From: Oreohelix idahoensis
Taxonomy: Eukaryota; Mollusca; Gastropoda; Stylommatophora; Oreohelicidae
DNA: 64,000 nucleotides
Reading direction: 5' to 3'
Assembly: GCA_024509875.1 (NCBI GenBank)
Contig: JAMPIV010013740.1
Location: forward strand, 149,749 to 213,748
Both the position numbers and the translations under genes were made by a program. Positions within the stretch are counted from its first letter, which is position 1, and each line of letters begins with the position of its first letter. The notes below the pieces were generated by a model that worked only from the letters and a program-made list of their open reading frames with translations, had not been told where the DNA came from and did no database searches. Of the stretch, positions 35,400 to 46,569 are shown one piece after another.

Positions 35400-35576
35400 T
35401 GTGGCATTCTATCTTAGTCCCCTAAATGAAATAATACTAGACTCTTGTTGTTCTTAAACATTTATTACACATAGATACAAACATGTCTAACATCTCATAA
35501 CGGCCATTATCCCAAGTCCCGTAACTCTTCCTCTCATATCTAAACATATCTCTAAAATGTTGGATAGGACATTACA
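35400..35576 (-). repeat. E3 5' LTR
   Basis: 177 bp. The plus strand starts TGTGGCATTCTATC and ends GGACATTACA. Confidence 0.9.
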
Positions 35577-35650
35577 ATTACTAGCGCATTTCTAAATTAT
35601 TATAAAGTCTTAAACTCTCGCCTTAGACTCATGTTACTGTTGTATTCTAA

Positions 35651-35900
35651 AATACAGAGTGGTTAGAGCGCTGGTCTCTCGCGGCACAGGTGTTGGGTTC
35701 GAATCACGGTACTGACACGCTCCAGCCTATCCAGCTGTAAATGGGTACCTGACTCTGCTCTTTGAGTTAGGAAAGGAAAAGGCAGTGAAGAACGGGAACT
35801 GGTCACCTCATCTCTCGATGCTGGATCTAGTATGGTGAAGTCTCTAACACATCACTCCTCTACGGCAATACCTGCTATGAGAGTACCTTTATCTTTTATT
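35651..35900 (+). repeat. SINE-C copy (tRNA-derived head)
   Basis: The head AGAGTGGTTAGAGCGCTGG and GGGTTCGAATCACGG has A- and B-box-like elements. The body contains CCAGCTGTAAATGGGTACC, and the end is ATGGTGAAGTCTCTAACAC then GAGAGTACCTTTATC. A second copy is at 57349; tails are at 2068 and 25185. Confidence 0.7.
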
Positions 35901-36217
35901 CTGAAAACAACAAATTATTTGAGTGAAACATGAAAAATAACAACAAAGAATGTACTGTTAGATATATCTTACAAATTATATTTCTGTAATAAACAACCTC
36001 CAATCAAGCTGACTTCAATAGACTGATAATGCCGGTAACATAAGTGAGTGTTTCCGAACTAGAGTTCCGCAGAGCATTGTCAGAAATCGTGGAATAAATA
36101 AGTAAACAAAAATGATAACAGTGGAAGAAAGATACATCTTAATACAGTTTTGAACTTTCTACCTTCTTAAACAAGATTTATCATGTCACACAATCACGAG
36201 AGCGTAGCAAGACATAT

Positions 36218-36427
36218 TGTCTGCCGTCTGTGGAGGAAAACTGCAAATGTGTTCATGAAAATAAATATTAGACAAACATAAAGGTATGTTTTCAGGCACT
36301 CGTAAGAAATAAAGAAGTAGAACACTAGACAACAGAAAAACAACAGACGTGAGTGGCTTACCCAGGATTTGAGCCCCGGACCTTCCGTACGATAACACCG
36401 CCTAGCTATACAAGCGAATCACACTAT
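36218..36427 (-). repeat. SINE-D copy, left half of a palindrome
   Basis: On the minus strand it begins near AGTGTGATTCGC, with TAGCTAGGCGG (A-box-like) and GGGGCTCAAATCC (B-box-like), and continues with CTGTTGTCTAGTGTTC to CTAATATTTATTT. Positions 36259-36386 pair with 36439-36566. Confidence 0.7.
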
Positions 36428-36436
36428 CCTCCTTGC

Positions 36437-36610
36437 CCGGAAGGTCCGGGGTTCAAATCCTGGGTAAGCCACTCACGTCTGTTGTTTTTCTGTTGTCTAG
36501 TGTTCTACTTCTTTAGTTCTTACGAGTGCCTGAAAACATACCTTTATGTTTGTCTAATATTTATTTACTGTTTACAGGTCTCGGGTTTCCCTTCCTTATA
36601 TGTTATAAAT
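36437..36610 (+). repeat. SINE-D partial copy, right half of the palindrome
   Basis: GGAAGGTCCGGGGTTCAAAT begins the arm, which carries the B box; the A-box head is missing. It is a near-perfect inverted copy of 36259-36386, with about two mismatches in 128 bp. Confidence 0.75.
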
Positions 36611-37000
36611 GTGTTCATGAAAAAGTGTGCTCAAAATTTTTTGAAAAAAAAAATGTGTCGAAGTTTCTGTCTGAAAGTGAAAGTTATGTTGCAGTGAATG
36701 TAGACTTTCTTTTGATGTTACATTAAAATTTACTTGATATTATTAAATTAATCGCAGGGATTGAATGGCCTTTCTACAGACTAATTGCTGTTGTCTGTGA
36801 TAAAAGTTTAAGCATGTCGAGGGTTCTCAAGATATAACAGATAATATTTTGGGGGATTCCGCCATGGAGACAAATGTTTAGACATACTTGAATAGATAAC
36901 GCCCCACAGTTTACACGCATCTACTTCCAAATACGCACTAATAATCGCTTTAATTACCCTATCCAAGTAAAAAATATTTTTGTGGTGCCTAGTTTTCAGG
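36611..37000. other. Unannotated intronic DNA
   Basis: AT-rich, no feature recognised. Confidence 0.4.
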
Positions 37001-37006
37001 GAGCAC

Positions 37007-37170
37007 AGTGTGATTCGTTTCCGTAGCTAGGTGGTGTTGCCGTTCGGATGGCCCTGGGTTCCATTTCCGGCGAGCCTATCACTTCTGTGGTTTTTCTGTT
37101 GTCTAGTTTTCTATTTCTTTATTTCTCACGAGTGCCTGCAACACCTTTATGTGTGTAAAATTTATTTACG
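37007..37170 (+). repeat. SINE-D copy 3
   Basis: AGTGTGATTCG head, TAGCTAGGTGGTG (A-box-like), GGGTTCCATTTCC (B-box-like), then CTGTTGTCTAGTTTTC and CTCACGAGTGCCTG. Confidence 0.65.
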
Positions 37171-37424
37171 CACTAATAATGTATAGCGGTCGTGCACATA
37201 TGAATGCAATGTATACAAGAAAAATATTTACACACAGAAAAACACGCACAGTTAATGAGAAACGTTAAACGTACAAGATCAGAATCATGCCACGAAGGTG
37301 ATCTAAAAAAGAACAGATAAATTTTTGTGAAATAACTGAACAGAAGCCCAGTTTGGTTGCCAGAGGTCTCTGATGAGACAAAGTATGATTAAGACTATTA
37401 CTACTGCCTCTTATTCTCTTATTT

Positions 37425-37745
37425 GATCCTTTGCCGCTGACTGTCAAAGCAGTCTGTGGCCATCACGCCTGGTGGCGTCTTGTAGGGCAGCAACAAACTT
37501 CTTCCACTTTACTCAGTCAGCGGCCATCTTTCGTGTAGTGCCCCAGCTCTGGTTCATTTTTTGCATCTCGGCCTCCACAGTTCTCTGCCGTTTTTGGTCG
37601 GCCTCACTTTCTCTTTTCTTCAGGGATCCATAGCATATCTGTTCTTGTTATGGCTTCAGGGTCTCTTCTAAGGACGTGGCCAACCCAACTGCAGCGTCTG
37701 CCAGTTATAACGGTGTGCATGTCCTCTTGGTTGCTCCGAGTAATA
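37425..37745 (-). pseudogene. LINE-a C-terminal fragment, copy 2
   Basis: Same minus-strand tail as 990-1350 (ACTGCTTTGACAGTCAGCGG, the Trp/Arg-rich end, and CTCCACGGTT-like blocks), with a small deletion where copy 1 encodes RPKTTWRR. 5'-truncated and decayed. Confidence 0.6.
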
Positions 37746-37774
37746 CTACTACCTCAGGATCTAGCAAATAATAA

Positions 37775-38075
37775 TAATAGCCCCTTCAGTCATAACTGAC
37801 TATGGGAATGCGCCCTTGAGGTGACAGCCCTCAGCTGCTTATTTTCCTGGTGTTCCTTTCGACGTTTTCTCCTCTCTTATGTTTTTTGTGTGAGCTTCTT
37901 TTCGCCCAATTTGAGGTGGCGCCGTAGATAGCATCGCCACTTATTGCGATCGGCAGCTTCATCCTCCCAGGTCTCTGGATTTATGTCCAGTGCCCTCATG
38001 TCTCTCTTGCACACATCTTTGAAACTCAGCTGCGGTCGCCCAACTGTTCTTTTGCCATCTAGCAAAAGGCGACTA
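37775..38075 (-). pseudogene. LINE-b (RTE/BovB-like) C-terminal fragment, copy 1
   Basis: The minus strand encodes LDGKRTVGRPQLSFKDVCKR, DMRALDINPETWEDEAADRN and KWRCYLRRHLKLGEKK. The GKRxVGRPxLxFKDVCKRD tail is typical of RTE-like LINE ORF2 C-termini. The 3' flank (CCTTCAGTCATAACTGACTA on the plus strand) is shared with the copy at 60690. It lies less than 200 bp upstream of the TM6 exon. Confidence 0.75.
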
Positions 38076-38270
38076 ATATTAGGTTGACAGTAACGGCGTC
38101 TTTAAATTGAAATGGTGGAGGAAGAGAAAATCATTACAATAAATAAATTGTTATTAAATAACATGTATTAAGTATCCACAGACAAAACATATATAACATC
38201 TTTTGACGGTGATTTTCAAGTTACAGTTGTTAAGTAATTTTGACCTCTGATGTACAAATATATTCCACAG

Positions 38271-38375
38271 GTTATTTTGATGCTCGTAGTGATCCTTGCT
38301 GTCTTTATACTGTGTTGGATGCCTCTTGTATCCTCCATCATTTACGCGGAGTTCGTCCACAGGCAGAGCGACCAG
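38271..38375 (+). CDS. Peptide GPCR, TM6 exon
   Basis: Encodes VILMLVVILAVFILCWMPLV then SSIIYAEFVHRQSDQ (35 residues). CWMP is the class A TM6 CWxP toggle motif, following the basic ICL3 end KMRKK of the previous exon. The acceptor TATTCCACAG ends at 38270; the donor CAG/GTAAGT at 38375/38376 is a perfect consensus. Both borders are phase 0, so reading continues in frame from 19273 and into 58321. Flanked by a LINE-b fragment upstream and a 45-bp minisatellite downstream, yet the exon itself is intact. Confidence 0.9.
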
Positions 38376-38460
38376 GTAAGTGTAACGCTGATGATCAAAA
38401 ACATTGTCTATTACAATGCCACATTAAAACTCTGAGCGTGCGTTGGTTGATAATAAATAA

Positions 38461-38775
38461 ACATACCAGAAAATCCCAGAAAACAAGAAATCGACAAAAA
38501 TTATAGCGTACAAGAAAATCCTCAGACAACAAGAAATCGGAATAATAATGACATACAAGAAAATCCTCAGAGTACAAGAAATCGGAATAATAATGACGTA
38601 CAAAAAAAAACCCTCAGAAAACAAGAAATCGGAAAAATAATGAAGTACAAGAACGTCCTCAGAAAACAAGAAATGGAAAAAATAATGACGCACAAGAAAA
38701 TCCTCAGAAAACATGAAATCGACAAAAATTATGGCGTACAAGAAAATCTTCAGAAAACAAGAAATCGAAAAAATG
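38461..38775 (+). repeat. 45-bp minisatellite, about 7 copies
   Basis: The unit TACAAGAAAATCCTCAGAAA plus ACAAGAAATCGGAAAAATAATGACG (split here) repeats with point variation; it starts 86 bp after the TM6 exon donor. Confidence 0.9.
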
Positions 38776-38940
38776 ACATTGACCTGTGATGGAACTCTGA
38801 ACATCTGCTTTCAAGCGGCCGAAAGCTAAAAAATACAAAGGTAATGTGGATGATTATGTGATCAGGGATTCCAAATTAGTTATTTCATGAAAATCTAGAT
38901 CTCACAGGTGATCAAAGGGGACATAACATGTAGGTCACAT

Positions 38941-39135
38941 CATCATCAACATCTTCATTTCGCTTTTTGCTCCACGTGGAGCATACAGCCCCCGCTGGTG
39001 TCTTTGTAAGAAATCTGCACACATGCATTCACTTGCTCTTGCAGCGGTGGTTTTCCGTAGCTATTTGTTTACAGGATGTGATTGCCAGCCACATGAACAA
39101 CAGCATATTAGTAGTCCCTCAAGACATGCGTGAGG
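38941..39135 (+). repeat. R1 dispersed repeat
   Basis: CATCATCAACATCTTC start, then TTGCTCCACGTGGAGCATA, CTCTTGCAGCGGTGG, and the CACATGAACAACAGCATATT block. Confidence 0.65.
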
Positions 39136-39309
39136 AGGCAGTAGTCCAACTCTTTCTTACAAACTTAATGATCAAGAATTTGCCGACGACCTTCTCTTAT
39201 GTCCCATAACTGTAACCTCGTGCAAGCCTAAATGAAAATACGTGATGAGAGGTCACAGCTAGTGGATCTGAAAATATGCAGGGAAAATATAAAGATATTG
39301 AGAATAAAT

Positions 39310-39510
39310 GCAGGAAATGATAACAGGTTTCATCTTCAGCTGCCATCTCCACAATGGCTGTAATGGATCTCCAACGTCTTCTGTCTCTTGTCTTGGTGGT
39401 GCACTCAGACAGACTCTTTCCTGTCCATCTCTTGATGTTATCTTCCCACATAGCGCTGTCTTCCCCTTGCACTTTGCCTTCAACTCTCCCTTCTATTATG
39501 GTCTTCTGCA
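39310..39510 (-). pseudogene. LINE-i C-terminal fragment
   Basis: The minus strand encodes EGRVEGKVQGEDSAMWEDNI, KRWTGKSLSECTTKTRDRRR and WRSI, a LINE ORF2 C-terminal tail (pattern GK.xGRxR..W.DNIKxWTG.SL...T.DRxxWR). It is degraded at the Gly/Arg-rich part. Confidence 0.65.
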
Positions 39511-39639
39511 AGGTAGAAGAGGATTGCACTTGAAGAAATACCCCTATAAGATGTATACAGATATCTTGGCAGCAACATATACAGAACTGGAGGGACAAAC
39601 AACTATGTCAAAATAAGAATTCAGAAGGCAATATGACAC

Positions 39640-39850
39640 GCTGTTGATATCATTACAAGGCAGTCCTTGTTCTGGAATCCCCAACATAATATACGCAGAA
39701 TTGGACCAAAAACAACAACAATAAAAACACACGGAGAAGAGAACTGGAGACAAATGAAAATGGTGAAGAAAACATGGACAACCTGGATGACGTCACGGGA
39801 CAGGGGGACTTGGCATACGTTTGTTGAAGACCAAGTTTTCGTTCCTTGGG
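39640..39850 (+). pseudogene. LINE-c C-terminal fragment
   Basis: Remnants of SLFWNPQ, EENW, MKMVKKTWTTW and RDRGTWHTFVED match the C-terminal tail at 30800-30990. Confidence 0.55.
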
Positions 39851-40120
39851 GAGATAAAATGACAGAAAATGAACTGTCCTTATTTCAAATTCGCTTATGA
39901 CAATACTGTAGTGTTTAAAAATCTACTTGCAAGCTAAATACACTTTTCTGTGCCTTTAAATTGTAAAACTATTTCAGTTGGAGGGAGCAGTGTTCCAGAA
40001 TAAGGATACGCCCCTGGTGACAAATATTTTAGGTTCGTCCCTGACTGGAGCACACTAAAAATTAAAATAAACCGACCAAGTCACCTATCTACAGAGAAGT
40101 AAATAAAGAGGGAATCCCAT

Positions 40121-40568
40121 GGCCAGTCAACAGTAAATAGATAATACACATACATAAGTATGTTACAGACACTCGTGGCCAGTCAACAGTAAATAGATAA
40201 TACACATACATAAGTATGTTACAGACACTCGTGGCCAGTCAACAGTAAATAGATAATACACTTCCATAAGTATGTTACAGACACTCGTGGCCAGTCAACA
40301 GTAAATAGATAATACACATACATAAGTATGTTACAGACACTCGTGGCCAGTCAACAGTAAATAGATAATACACATACATAAGTATGTTACAGACACTCGT
40401 GGCCAGTCAACAGTAAATAGATAATACACTTCCATAAGTATGTTACAGACACTCGTGGCCAGTCAACAGTAAATAGATAATACACATACATAAGTATGTT
40501 ACAGACACTCGTGGCCAGTCAACAGTAAATAGATAATACACATACATAAGTATGTTACAGACACTTGT
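40121..40568 (+). repeat. 56-bp minisatellite, 8 copies in an A-A-B pattern
   Basis: Copies start at 40121 and every 56 bp to 40513. Type B (CACTTCCATAAG instead of CACATACATAAG) occurs at copies 3 and 6 only, so the array expanded as 168-bp trimers. Confidence 0.95.
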
Positions 40569-40705
40569 AGGACATGAAGAAGTAGAAAGCAAGACAAAAA
40601 AGCAATAGAAGTGATAGGGTTACCGGGGACTCCAGCTAATGAACATGCTAACGGCACCACCGCTTCGCTACGGGAGCGAATCGTGACTAACCACACTGCA
40701 AACTA
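40560..40705 (-). repeat. SINE-D copy 4, diverged
   Basis: The plus strand shows CATGAAGAAGTAGAAAGCAA, then TAACGGCACCACCGCTTCGC and CGAATCGTGACTAACC, the reverse complement of the SINE-D body and head. Confidence 0.45.
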
Positions 40706-43190
40706 AGCTCCGTGGACAGTTACCGTAGCAGAATTACTCCACGTAAGTATGGAATATTAGTCCTAGGGACGTCCCAGACTAATTCTGGACGCAATCACTT
40801 ATATAACCTTCTTACTCACCAGTTTAGGCCAGTGCCTATGTGGCGGTATTGCCTCCCCTGCTTTGCAGTAGTGGTCCAACAGTGGCCAAAACTCAAGAGT
40901 ATCTAATATGGGCTTCAAAGGTATCTAAATTCGCACAAGATTACTCTTGGCAGAGATGTAGATAGAAGGGTGATAACACCTCTATTACAAAGGGAGTCTT
41001 CACAAGATATTCAGAACAAGCGAGAACAATACTGCTTTGGCTGAGTATATAAACTCTGTAATTCTGCCGACGCTTTTGTGAAGGATTTAATCACTTATTA
41101 CTTTCAGCTCGTTTAAGCCCCCACCCCTGGTTTACTCAGTGGAATTCTATTATTCTAGTATAGCTCTGTTTAGAGAGTGTTTGTAGTAATTTGACTGAGA
41201 CAAAAATGCAGTAACTTTAAAATGATTAAATTTGTAACATTACAAATAACAAAATTTAATAATCACTTTAGGTTTTAACAGTTGGAAATAATTTGAATAG
41301 TTATGGCTCAAGAAAAGTTATCATCACAGTCTTTAGTCTTTGTTACAAGAAGTTCAAGTGGCAGCATATATTTGAACCTAGCTGCCAATGATGGTTCTGC
41401 TCCTTCTTATGGGTTGGTTCTTTTCACTCTGCTCGCGCTCGTCTCTGATCAAGGTTGTCGGGGGTAGCTCGTTTTCCAGAAACGTCAAGGAGAGTCTACC
41501 ACATGGGTCCTTCGTCATAAAGCTTAGGCCACAGTTCCCTTCTTGTTCCAGTGATAGTACTTTTAGCTGGTACCATCAATAAGCCAATCCTGACTCACAG
41601 ACGTTTTGTTCAGATTAATAAAAGAGACTTGAATCGGCCTCTTACATGCGTCTGGGGTGTTGTTAAAATTAACAACTTCAATTTCCTCTGACTCCGTGTC
41701 TTTCTTCAGTTTCCTAGTCCCGCTGTTCTTTATTAAACTGTAGAGATTTCCTGTGCTTTGTAAATCTTATTTGGTTCTCCAATAAAAGGTCCGATTAAAA
41801 AAATGAATTATGAATCTAATCTTCACTCTGGCAAGGTCTGATGTTGTCTTGGCGAGCGTGAAATTCACAGTGAAATAAAACTGCGAAATGGTCAGACCAT
41901 ATTCCTATCTTCCCACTCATTGTTGTTATGAATATAATCAGAAAGATCCAATCATTTCAAATCACGCAGATAGGGTGTGATATTTTCAAAATAGTCCCAC
42001 GTGAAATAAGGTGCTTGTCTGCAAAGGTCACGTATTACCATATATGGACATCTGATGCCTTGCAATCACTCTCACAGGCAGATCGGTAGACACACATGAC
42101 AACATGGGTAAGCTGTAATACTTATTACTTTATTAGAAAGTAATGTTGTCATAACAAGTCGGCCCAGAAGCGATTATGTCATACGTGTCTACCCACATGT
42201 GTCACACAGACAGTAATCTCGTTATCTGTCTTATGAGTACGCAAAAACTCCGTGTTTGCCCAGCTTGTTAACAAACGAGTTGCTTATCAGCGGTTTAATC
42301 TAAACACGCCGGCGCTCATCTAATCTAGTTGCTTCTCGCATGCTTTGATAAACATTATCTGCAAGGAGTGTCACAAATGGTTGAACATACAAACTACTTC
42401 CTTAGCCGATAATGAGAAGAAATTGGTACTTTTAAAAGTACACAAATAAAAATCAGTACAAAATATGTCTCTGATCCTGTCGGAGTGAAACAGAGATCGT
42501 GAAGAGGTGGTCCAATTCTTCACAGCCTACAACATTTCCATTTATATGCATTTATTTATTTACTTACCAACAGAGAATCCATGTGTTAACTTCATGGAGT
42601 ACCATGATTCCGGCTATTCGTTGCAGACAAGAATAAAAGACCAACGGCTGTTATTTTGAGTTACACCTCATTTTCAAAATAGTAAACACCGGTTTCAGAA
42701 TGTCATCAACGAACGTTATACCCTATCGAGATAAAAAAAAAAAAAAAGAATCTATTATTTTTAAAAGAACACGTTTTCATTAATTGTTCTCACTAAGGAC
42801 TGTAACGAGCAACATCCAATTATATTCGCGGCGGTCTGTTAAAATTTGTAACGCGAATTCTAATTTAGTGCCTTTTGTTAAGAGGAGCGAAAACTGAGAC
42901 GCGTTTGACACATACTGTTTGCGAAAATTACTGTCAGAACGTTCTTGAATGCTGGCTACCTTACTGGAATAAAAAGGCGCCTGTTCTTGTGAGATCATTC
43001 CGCCACTTCTAGCCATCTGCCACAACAGTTGTGCCCTCCCCAGAGACTTCATGCCAGCAAATGATATATCGGGATCCTGAGTATCAGATATACTACAAAT
43101 ATCACCCTTAAAAAAATGGGCGATGATAAATTCATTTCGGCTCAATTAAAATAATTAAAACTTCAGCATTGACTCCAGGGATCAAATACC
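40706..43190. other. Unannotated intronic DNA
   Basis: About 40840-41120 is an inverted relative of 26660-26985. The remainder, including an unrecognised 121-residue minus-strand ORF at 42780-43145, shows no recognised feature. Confidence 0.4.
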
Positions 43191-43199
43191 TTAATGAAC

Positions 43200-43613
43200 T
43201 CTCGCATCATCGTCAACATCATTATCATCATCGTCAACATCATTATCATCAGCAGCACTATCATCATCGTCAACATCATTATCATCATCGTCAACATCAT
43301 TATCATCATCGTCAACATCATTATCATCATCGTCAACATCATTATCATCATCGTCAACATCCTTATCATCATCGTCAACATCATTATCATCATCATCAAC
43401 ATCATTATCATCATCGTCAACATCATTATCATCATCAGCAGCAGCAATATCATCATCGTCATCATCATTACCATCATCTTCAACATCATTATCATCATCG
43501 TCAACATCATTATCATCATCGTCAACATCATTATCATCATCGTCAACATCATTATCATCATCGTCAACATCATTATCATCATCAGCAGCAGCATTATCAT
43601 CATCATCATCATC
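43200..43613 (+). repeat. 21-bp minisatellite (TCATCATCGTCAACATCATTA)n
   Basis: About 19 copies, apparently grown from the CAT-rich start of the adjoining R1 repeat. Unit length is a multiple of 3 without stops, so ORFs appear in several frames on both strands; none is credible. Confidence 0.95.
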
Positions 43614-43828
43614 TTTGTCCTTTGCGCTCCCCCACTGAGCATTGAGCCACCAGCTGGTCCTCTTGTAGAAGGTCGGCACCAGGTATTCACATGCTCTTAC
43701 AGCAGTGGTTTATGTGGCAATATGATTTACATTATGAGGTTGCCAGTATCATGCACAACCTCGTATTAGTCGCCATGTACGACATGCCTGAGGGTGCAAT
43801 AGTTCTGTAATTTCTTTGTCTCTTCACA
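43600..43828 (+). repeat. R1 dispersed repeat
   Basis: GAGCATTGAGCCACCAGCTG, ACATGCTCTTACAGCAGTGG, ATTATGAGGTTGCCAG, CACAACCTCGTATTAGTCGC and TCTTTGTCTCTTCACAG blocks define this copy. Confidence 0.7.
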
Positions 43829-43962
43829 GTCACCCATGAGCTTACACTCAGTCACCCATGAGCTTACACTCAGAGTCACCCATGAGCTTACACTCAGTCA
43901 CCCATGAGCTTACACTCAGAGTCACCCATGAGCTAACACTCAGTCACCCATGAGCTTACACG
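43829..43962 (+). repeat. 22/24-bp alternating tandem repeat, 6 copies
   Basis: GTCACCCATGAGCTTACACT repeats at spacings 22, 24, 22, 24, 22, so the real unit is a 46-bp dimer. Confidence 0.9.
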
Positions 43963-43984
43963 TAATGAAATCTACAGTTATCAA

Positions 43985-44395
43985 ATATTCAGTTTTACAT
44001 CATAGCTAGAAGAGAACAAGTGGTAATCTTCAGACTCCGCACTGGCCACAACAGATTGCGATACCATCTATTCAACAAGCTAAAGATAGGAACTACCGAT
44101 CAGTGTAACTGTGGCACTCATAAAATGACTGTTGAACATTTGCTTCAAAGTTGCCCATCATGTGCGGAACAGAGAAAGCGCATATGGCCGACACCAGTAC
44201 CATTCGTGGAAAAGTTCTACGAAGATTCAAATAACCTCAAACTGACTACTGCTTTCTTTGAAAACATTGAAGTGGACGTCTGAGAGTATACGCAGAAGAA
44301 GAAGAAGAAGAAGAAGAAGAAGAAGAAGAAGAAGAAGAAGAAGAAGAAGAAGAAGAAGAAGAAGAAGAAGAAGAAGAAGGAAGAAGGAAGAAGAA
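43985..44395 (+). pseudogene. LINE-d 3' end with (GAA)n tail
   Basis: 44020-44283 encodes LRTGHNRLRYHLFNKLKIGT, CNCGTHKMTVEHLLQSCPSC and RIWPTPVPFVEKFY, the Cys/His-rich (C-x-C...H-LL..C) tail found at the end of LINE ORF2 proteins with a C-terminal RNase H or zinc-knuckle-like region. A stop at 44281 is followed at once by about 90 bp of AAG repeats, the microsatellite tail. A second copy in opposite orientation is at 59328. 5'-truncated. Confidence 0.75.
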
Positions 44396-44496
44396 GACAT
44401 AATAGCTGACTGTAACAGACGTACAATATATTATTTCGACATCAACATCAGCAGTAATGAACAATAAGTATCAATGGCTTCAGTTGCGAAAGAGTA

Positions 44497-45010
44497 CTTC
44501 AAAATGACCATCTTAGAATTCAAGTTGATTGGTAGTTTACTGTTACGATAGTTTGGTCGAGGGAAATGCTGGAAATATGACAAAAGCTGCAGCATCTACA
44601 CCTAAATGGCCATCTTAGAATTCACGTTATAGGTGGTTTACTACTGTGATAGTTTTGTCAAGGGAAATGCTGAAAATATGACAAAAGCTGCAGCATCTAC
44701 ACCTAAATGGCCATCTTAGAATTCACGTTATAGGTGATTTACTACTGTGATAGTTTTTCAAGGGAAATGCTGAAAATATGACAAAAGCTGCAGCATCTAC
44801 ACCTAAATGGCCATCTTAGAATTCACGTTATAGGTGGTTTACTACTGTGATAGTTTTTTGTCAAGGGACATGCTGAAAATATGACAAAAGCTGCAGCATC
44901 TACACCAAAATGACCATCTTACAATTAAAGGTAATAGATGGTTTACCATTGTGATAGTTTGGCCAAGGGAGAAGCAGGAAATATGAGAAAACCTGCACCA
45001 CGTACACCCA
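44497..45010 (+). repeat. ~101-bp tandem repeat, 5 copies
   Basis: The CCATCTTAGAATT anchor recurs at spacings of 100-103 bp; the unit also holds GACAAAAGCTGCAGCATCTA. The last copy is diverged. Confidence 0.9.
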
Positions 45011-45059
45011 ACATTTCAAATAAAGTTCGTTGTCGAAAATATTTTTACATCCATTCAGT

Positions 45060-45300
45060 TCCCCTAGGAGCTTATGCCTTAAACAAAGTCATTCCAAGTT
45101 CTCTTTTCCTGTGCCATCCGCTCAAAAGCTTTCCATGTCTTCTTCGTGTGTTATCCAATCTACCGCTACTCCTCATACCTAAGGTATTACAGAACAAGGA
45201 TTGTCTTGTAATGCTATCACAATTTTTCATCAATGTGTCTAATCCATCGCCAGCGTTTTCTTCTTAACTCTTGTTCAACAGGCACCTGTCTGTTTCTTGT
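45060..45300 (-). pseudogene. LINE-c C-terminal fragment, minus strand
   Basis: Reverse complement of the LINE-c tail: plus strand TTCTTGTCATCAGCTTCAC, CAACAGGCACCTGTCTG, and CAGAACAAGGATTGTC correspond to the ELMTR, PVEQ and QSLFW positions. Confidence 0.6.
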
Positions 45301-45309
45301 CATCAGCTT

Positions 45310-46285
45310 CACTTTGCTTGTCCATTGATCAGTTATTAAACAGTAAATATTACTTAACGCAGTCACCACAGTAAAATGTATTTGTGTAGTACTTTTTGTT
45401 TGTTTAGATGTGTGATGTAGAAGTCATAAGAATAAAACCATAGGAAATACTGGACTCTGGAGAATCTTTGTCGATATTTTTCTCGAGAGCACAAAGGGAA
45501 TCATTTAAAAAATCGTGAAAGGGAAAGACTTGATCAAGACAAATACAAATGAAGCCTTGAAGTGATGAAAGTTCACGAATATAATGACAACGTAACGTAA
45601 CTAACAACGACCATTTTCAAAGTACTGCCACAAGAAACAAAAGTGTTGAATAAAAATAAAGATGATGTTATATATACAGTATTTCAGCAGCTGGGGTCCA
45701 CACAAAAAAAACATTTTCTAGCTTAATTTAACCAGAGCTAAAGGTCTTTTATATTTGGACATGCGCCGTAATGTTTTGTTTTAATTTATTATTAAATTTG
45801 CTAGCTGGCATTTCCGGATGGCAAAATTGTGATCATTGCAGACAAGGAGATGGACCGAGTTGTAGAAAAAGTCTGGACTGGCATATGGACAACGTAATAA
45901 ACAAACGGCCTGTTCAAATTCAAGGCACTGATCCTGGGGAGCATACGATAGAACCACTGAATCCTATCACTCTTGCCGTCGATTAAAAATAAGAAGGGTG
46001 GGCATGAAACTAGCAGAATCATTATGTAAAACAAATTGTTAGAGAAACGGTCAATTAAAAGGCATAATTAAAGGTTATCGCGAAGATTTCTTTGGGGGCG
46101 GGGTGCCTAAATGTAGTCATCCCCTACTTCACGAGCGAATAAAGCGACATTCTATGTTCATAAGAGTACCCACACATTTTCAGGATAAATTTAAGTCAGA
46201 AAACGAAATTTAGCAATATTAAATCCCCCCCCCCGCCCTTCCCCCCCCCCCCCCCCCCCAAAAAAAAACCACAATTGTACACATG
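45310..46285. other. Unannotated intronic DNA with a C-rich run
   Basis: No coding signal. A short repeat (GGTCTTTTATATTTGGACAT) at 45742 is shared with 22730 and 27775; a poly-C tract lies at 46226-46259. Confidence 0.4.
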
Positions 46286-46287
46286 TA

Positions 46288-46440
46288 CGTCTGTTGTTAT
46301 TCTGTTGTCTAGTGTTCTACTTCTTTATTTATTACGACTGCCTGAAAACATACCTTTATGTTTGTCTAATATTTATTTACTGTTTACAGGCCTCGGGTTT
46401 CCCTTCCTTATGTGTTATAACTGATAACAGATCAGCTTGG
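46288..46440 (+). repeat. SINE-D 3' part
   Basis: CTGTTGTCTAGTGTTCTAC, ACGACTGCCTGAAAACATAC and CTCGGGTTTCCCTTCCTTAT match 36480-36602. Confidence 0.65.
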
Positions 46441-46569
46441 GCATTACTCAGATTATAACACCTTTGTATTACGGTACTTAAATGTTGGCAACACTGCAAT
46501 TTTAAAAATACAAATGTCATTTTGTTAAATAATGTTATATTTATTTAAAAACAAACTCAGTTCCTTTCC

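Larger units (their letters stand above)
34683..35576 (-). mobile_element. E3: 894-bp miniature LTR retrotransposon with gag remnant
   Basis: Two ~177-bp LTRs (34683-34859 and 35400-35576) are nearly identical and flanked by the 5-bp duplication ATTAC (34678-34682 and 35577-35581). On the minus strand the LTR starts TGTAATGTCC and ends ACCACA. A TGGCGACGAGG PBS-like sequence follows the 5' LTR within two bases, and a polypurine tract AAGAAAGGGAGAGAA touches the 3' LTR. The ~540-bp interior encodes only part of a Gag protein; no protease, RT or integrase is present. It must have been mobilised in trans (TRIM-like), or is a large-deletion derivative of a Gypsy-type element. Confidence 0.9.

Noticed and set aside
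40121..40568. CRISPR-like array
   Set aside because: Units are contiguous 56-bp repeats without unique spacers, in animal DNA.
42780..43145. 121-codon minus-strand ORF
   Set aside because: No recognisable domain, splice context or repeat; left as unannotated.
43163..43769. Several long ORFs on both strands (His/Gln-rich, Asp-rich, Met/Ile-rich)
   Set aside because: All arise from a 21-bp tandem array whose length is a multiple of three.
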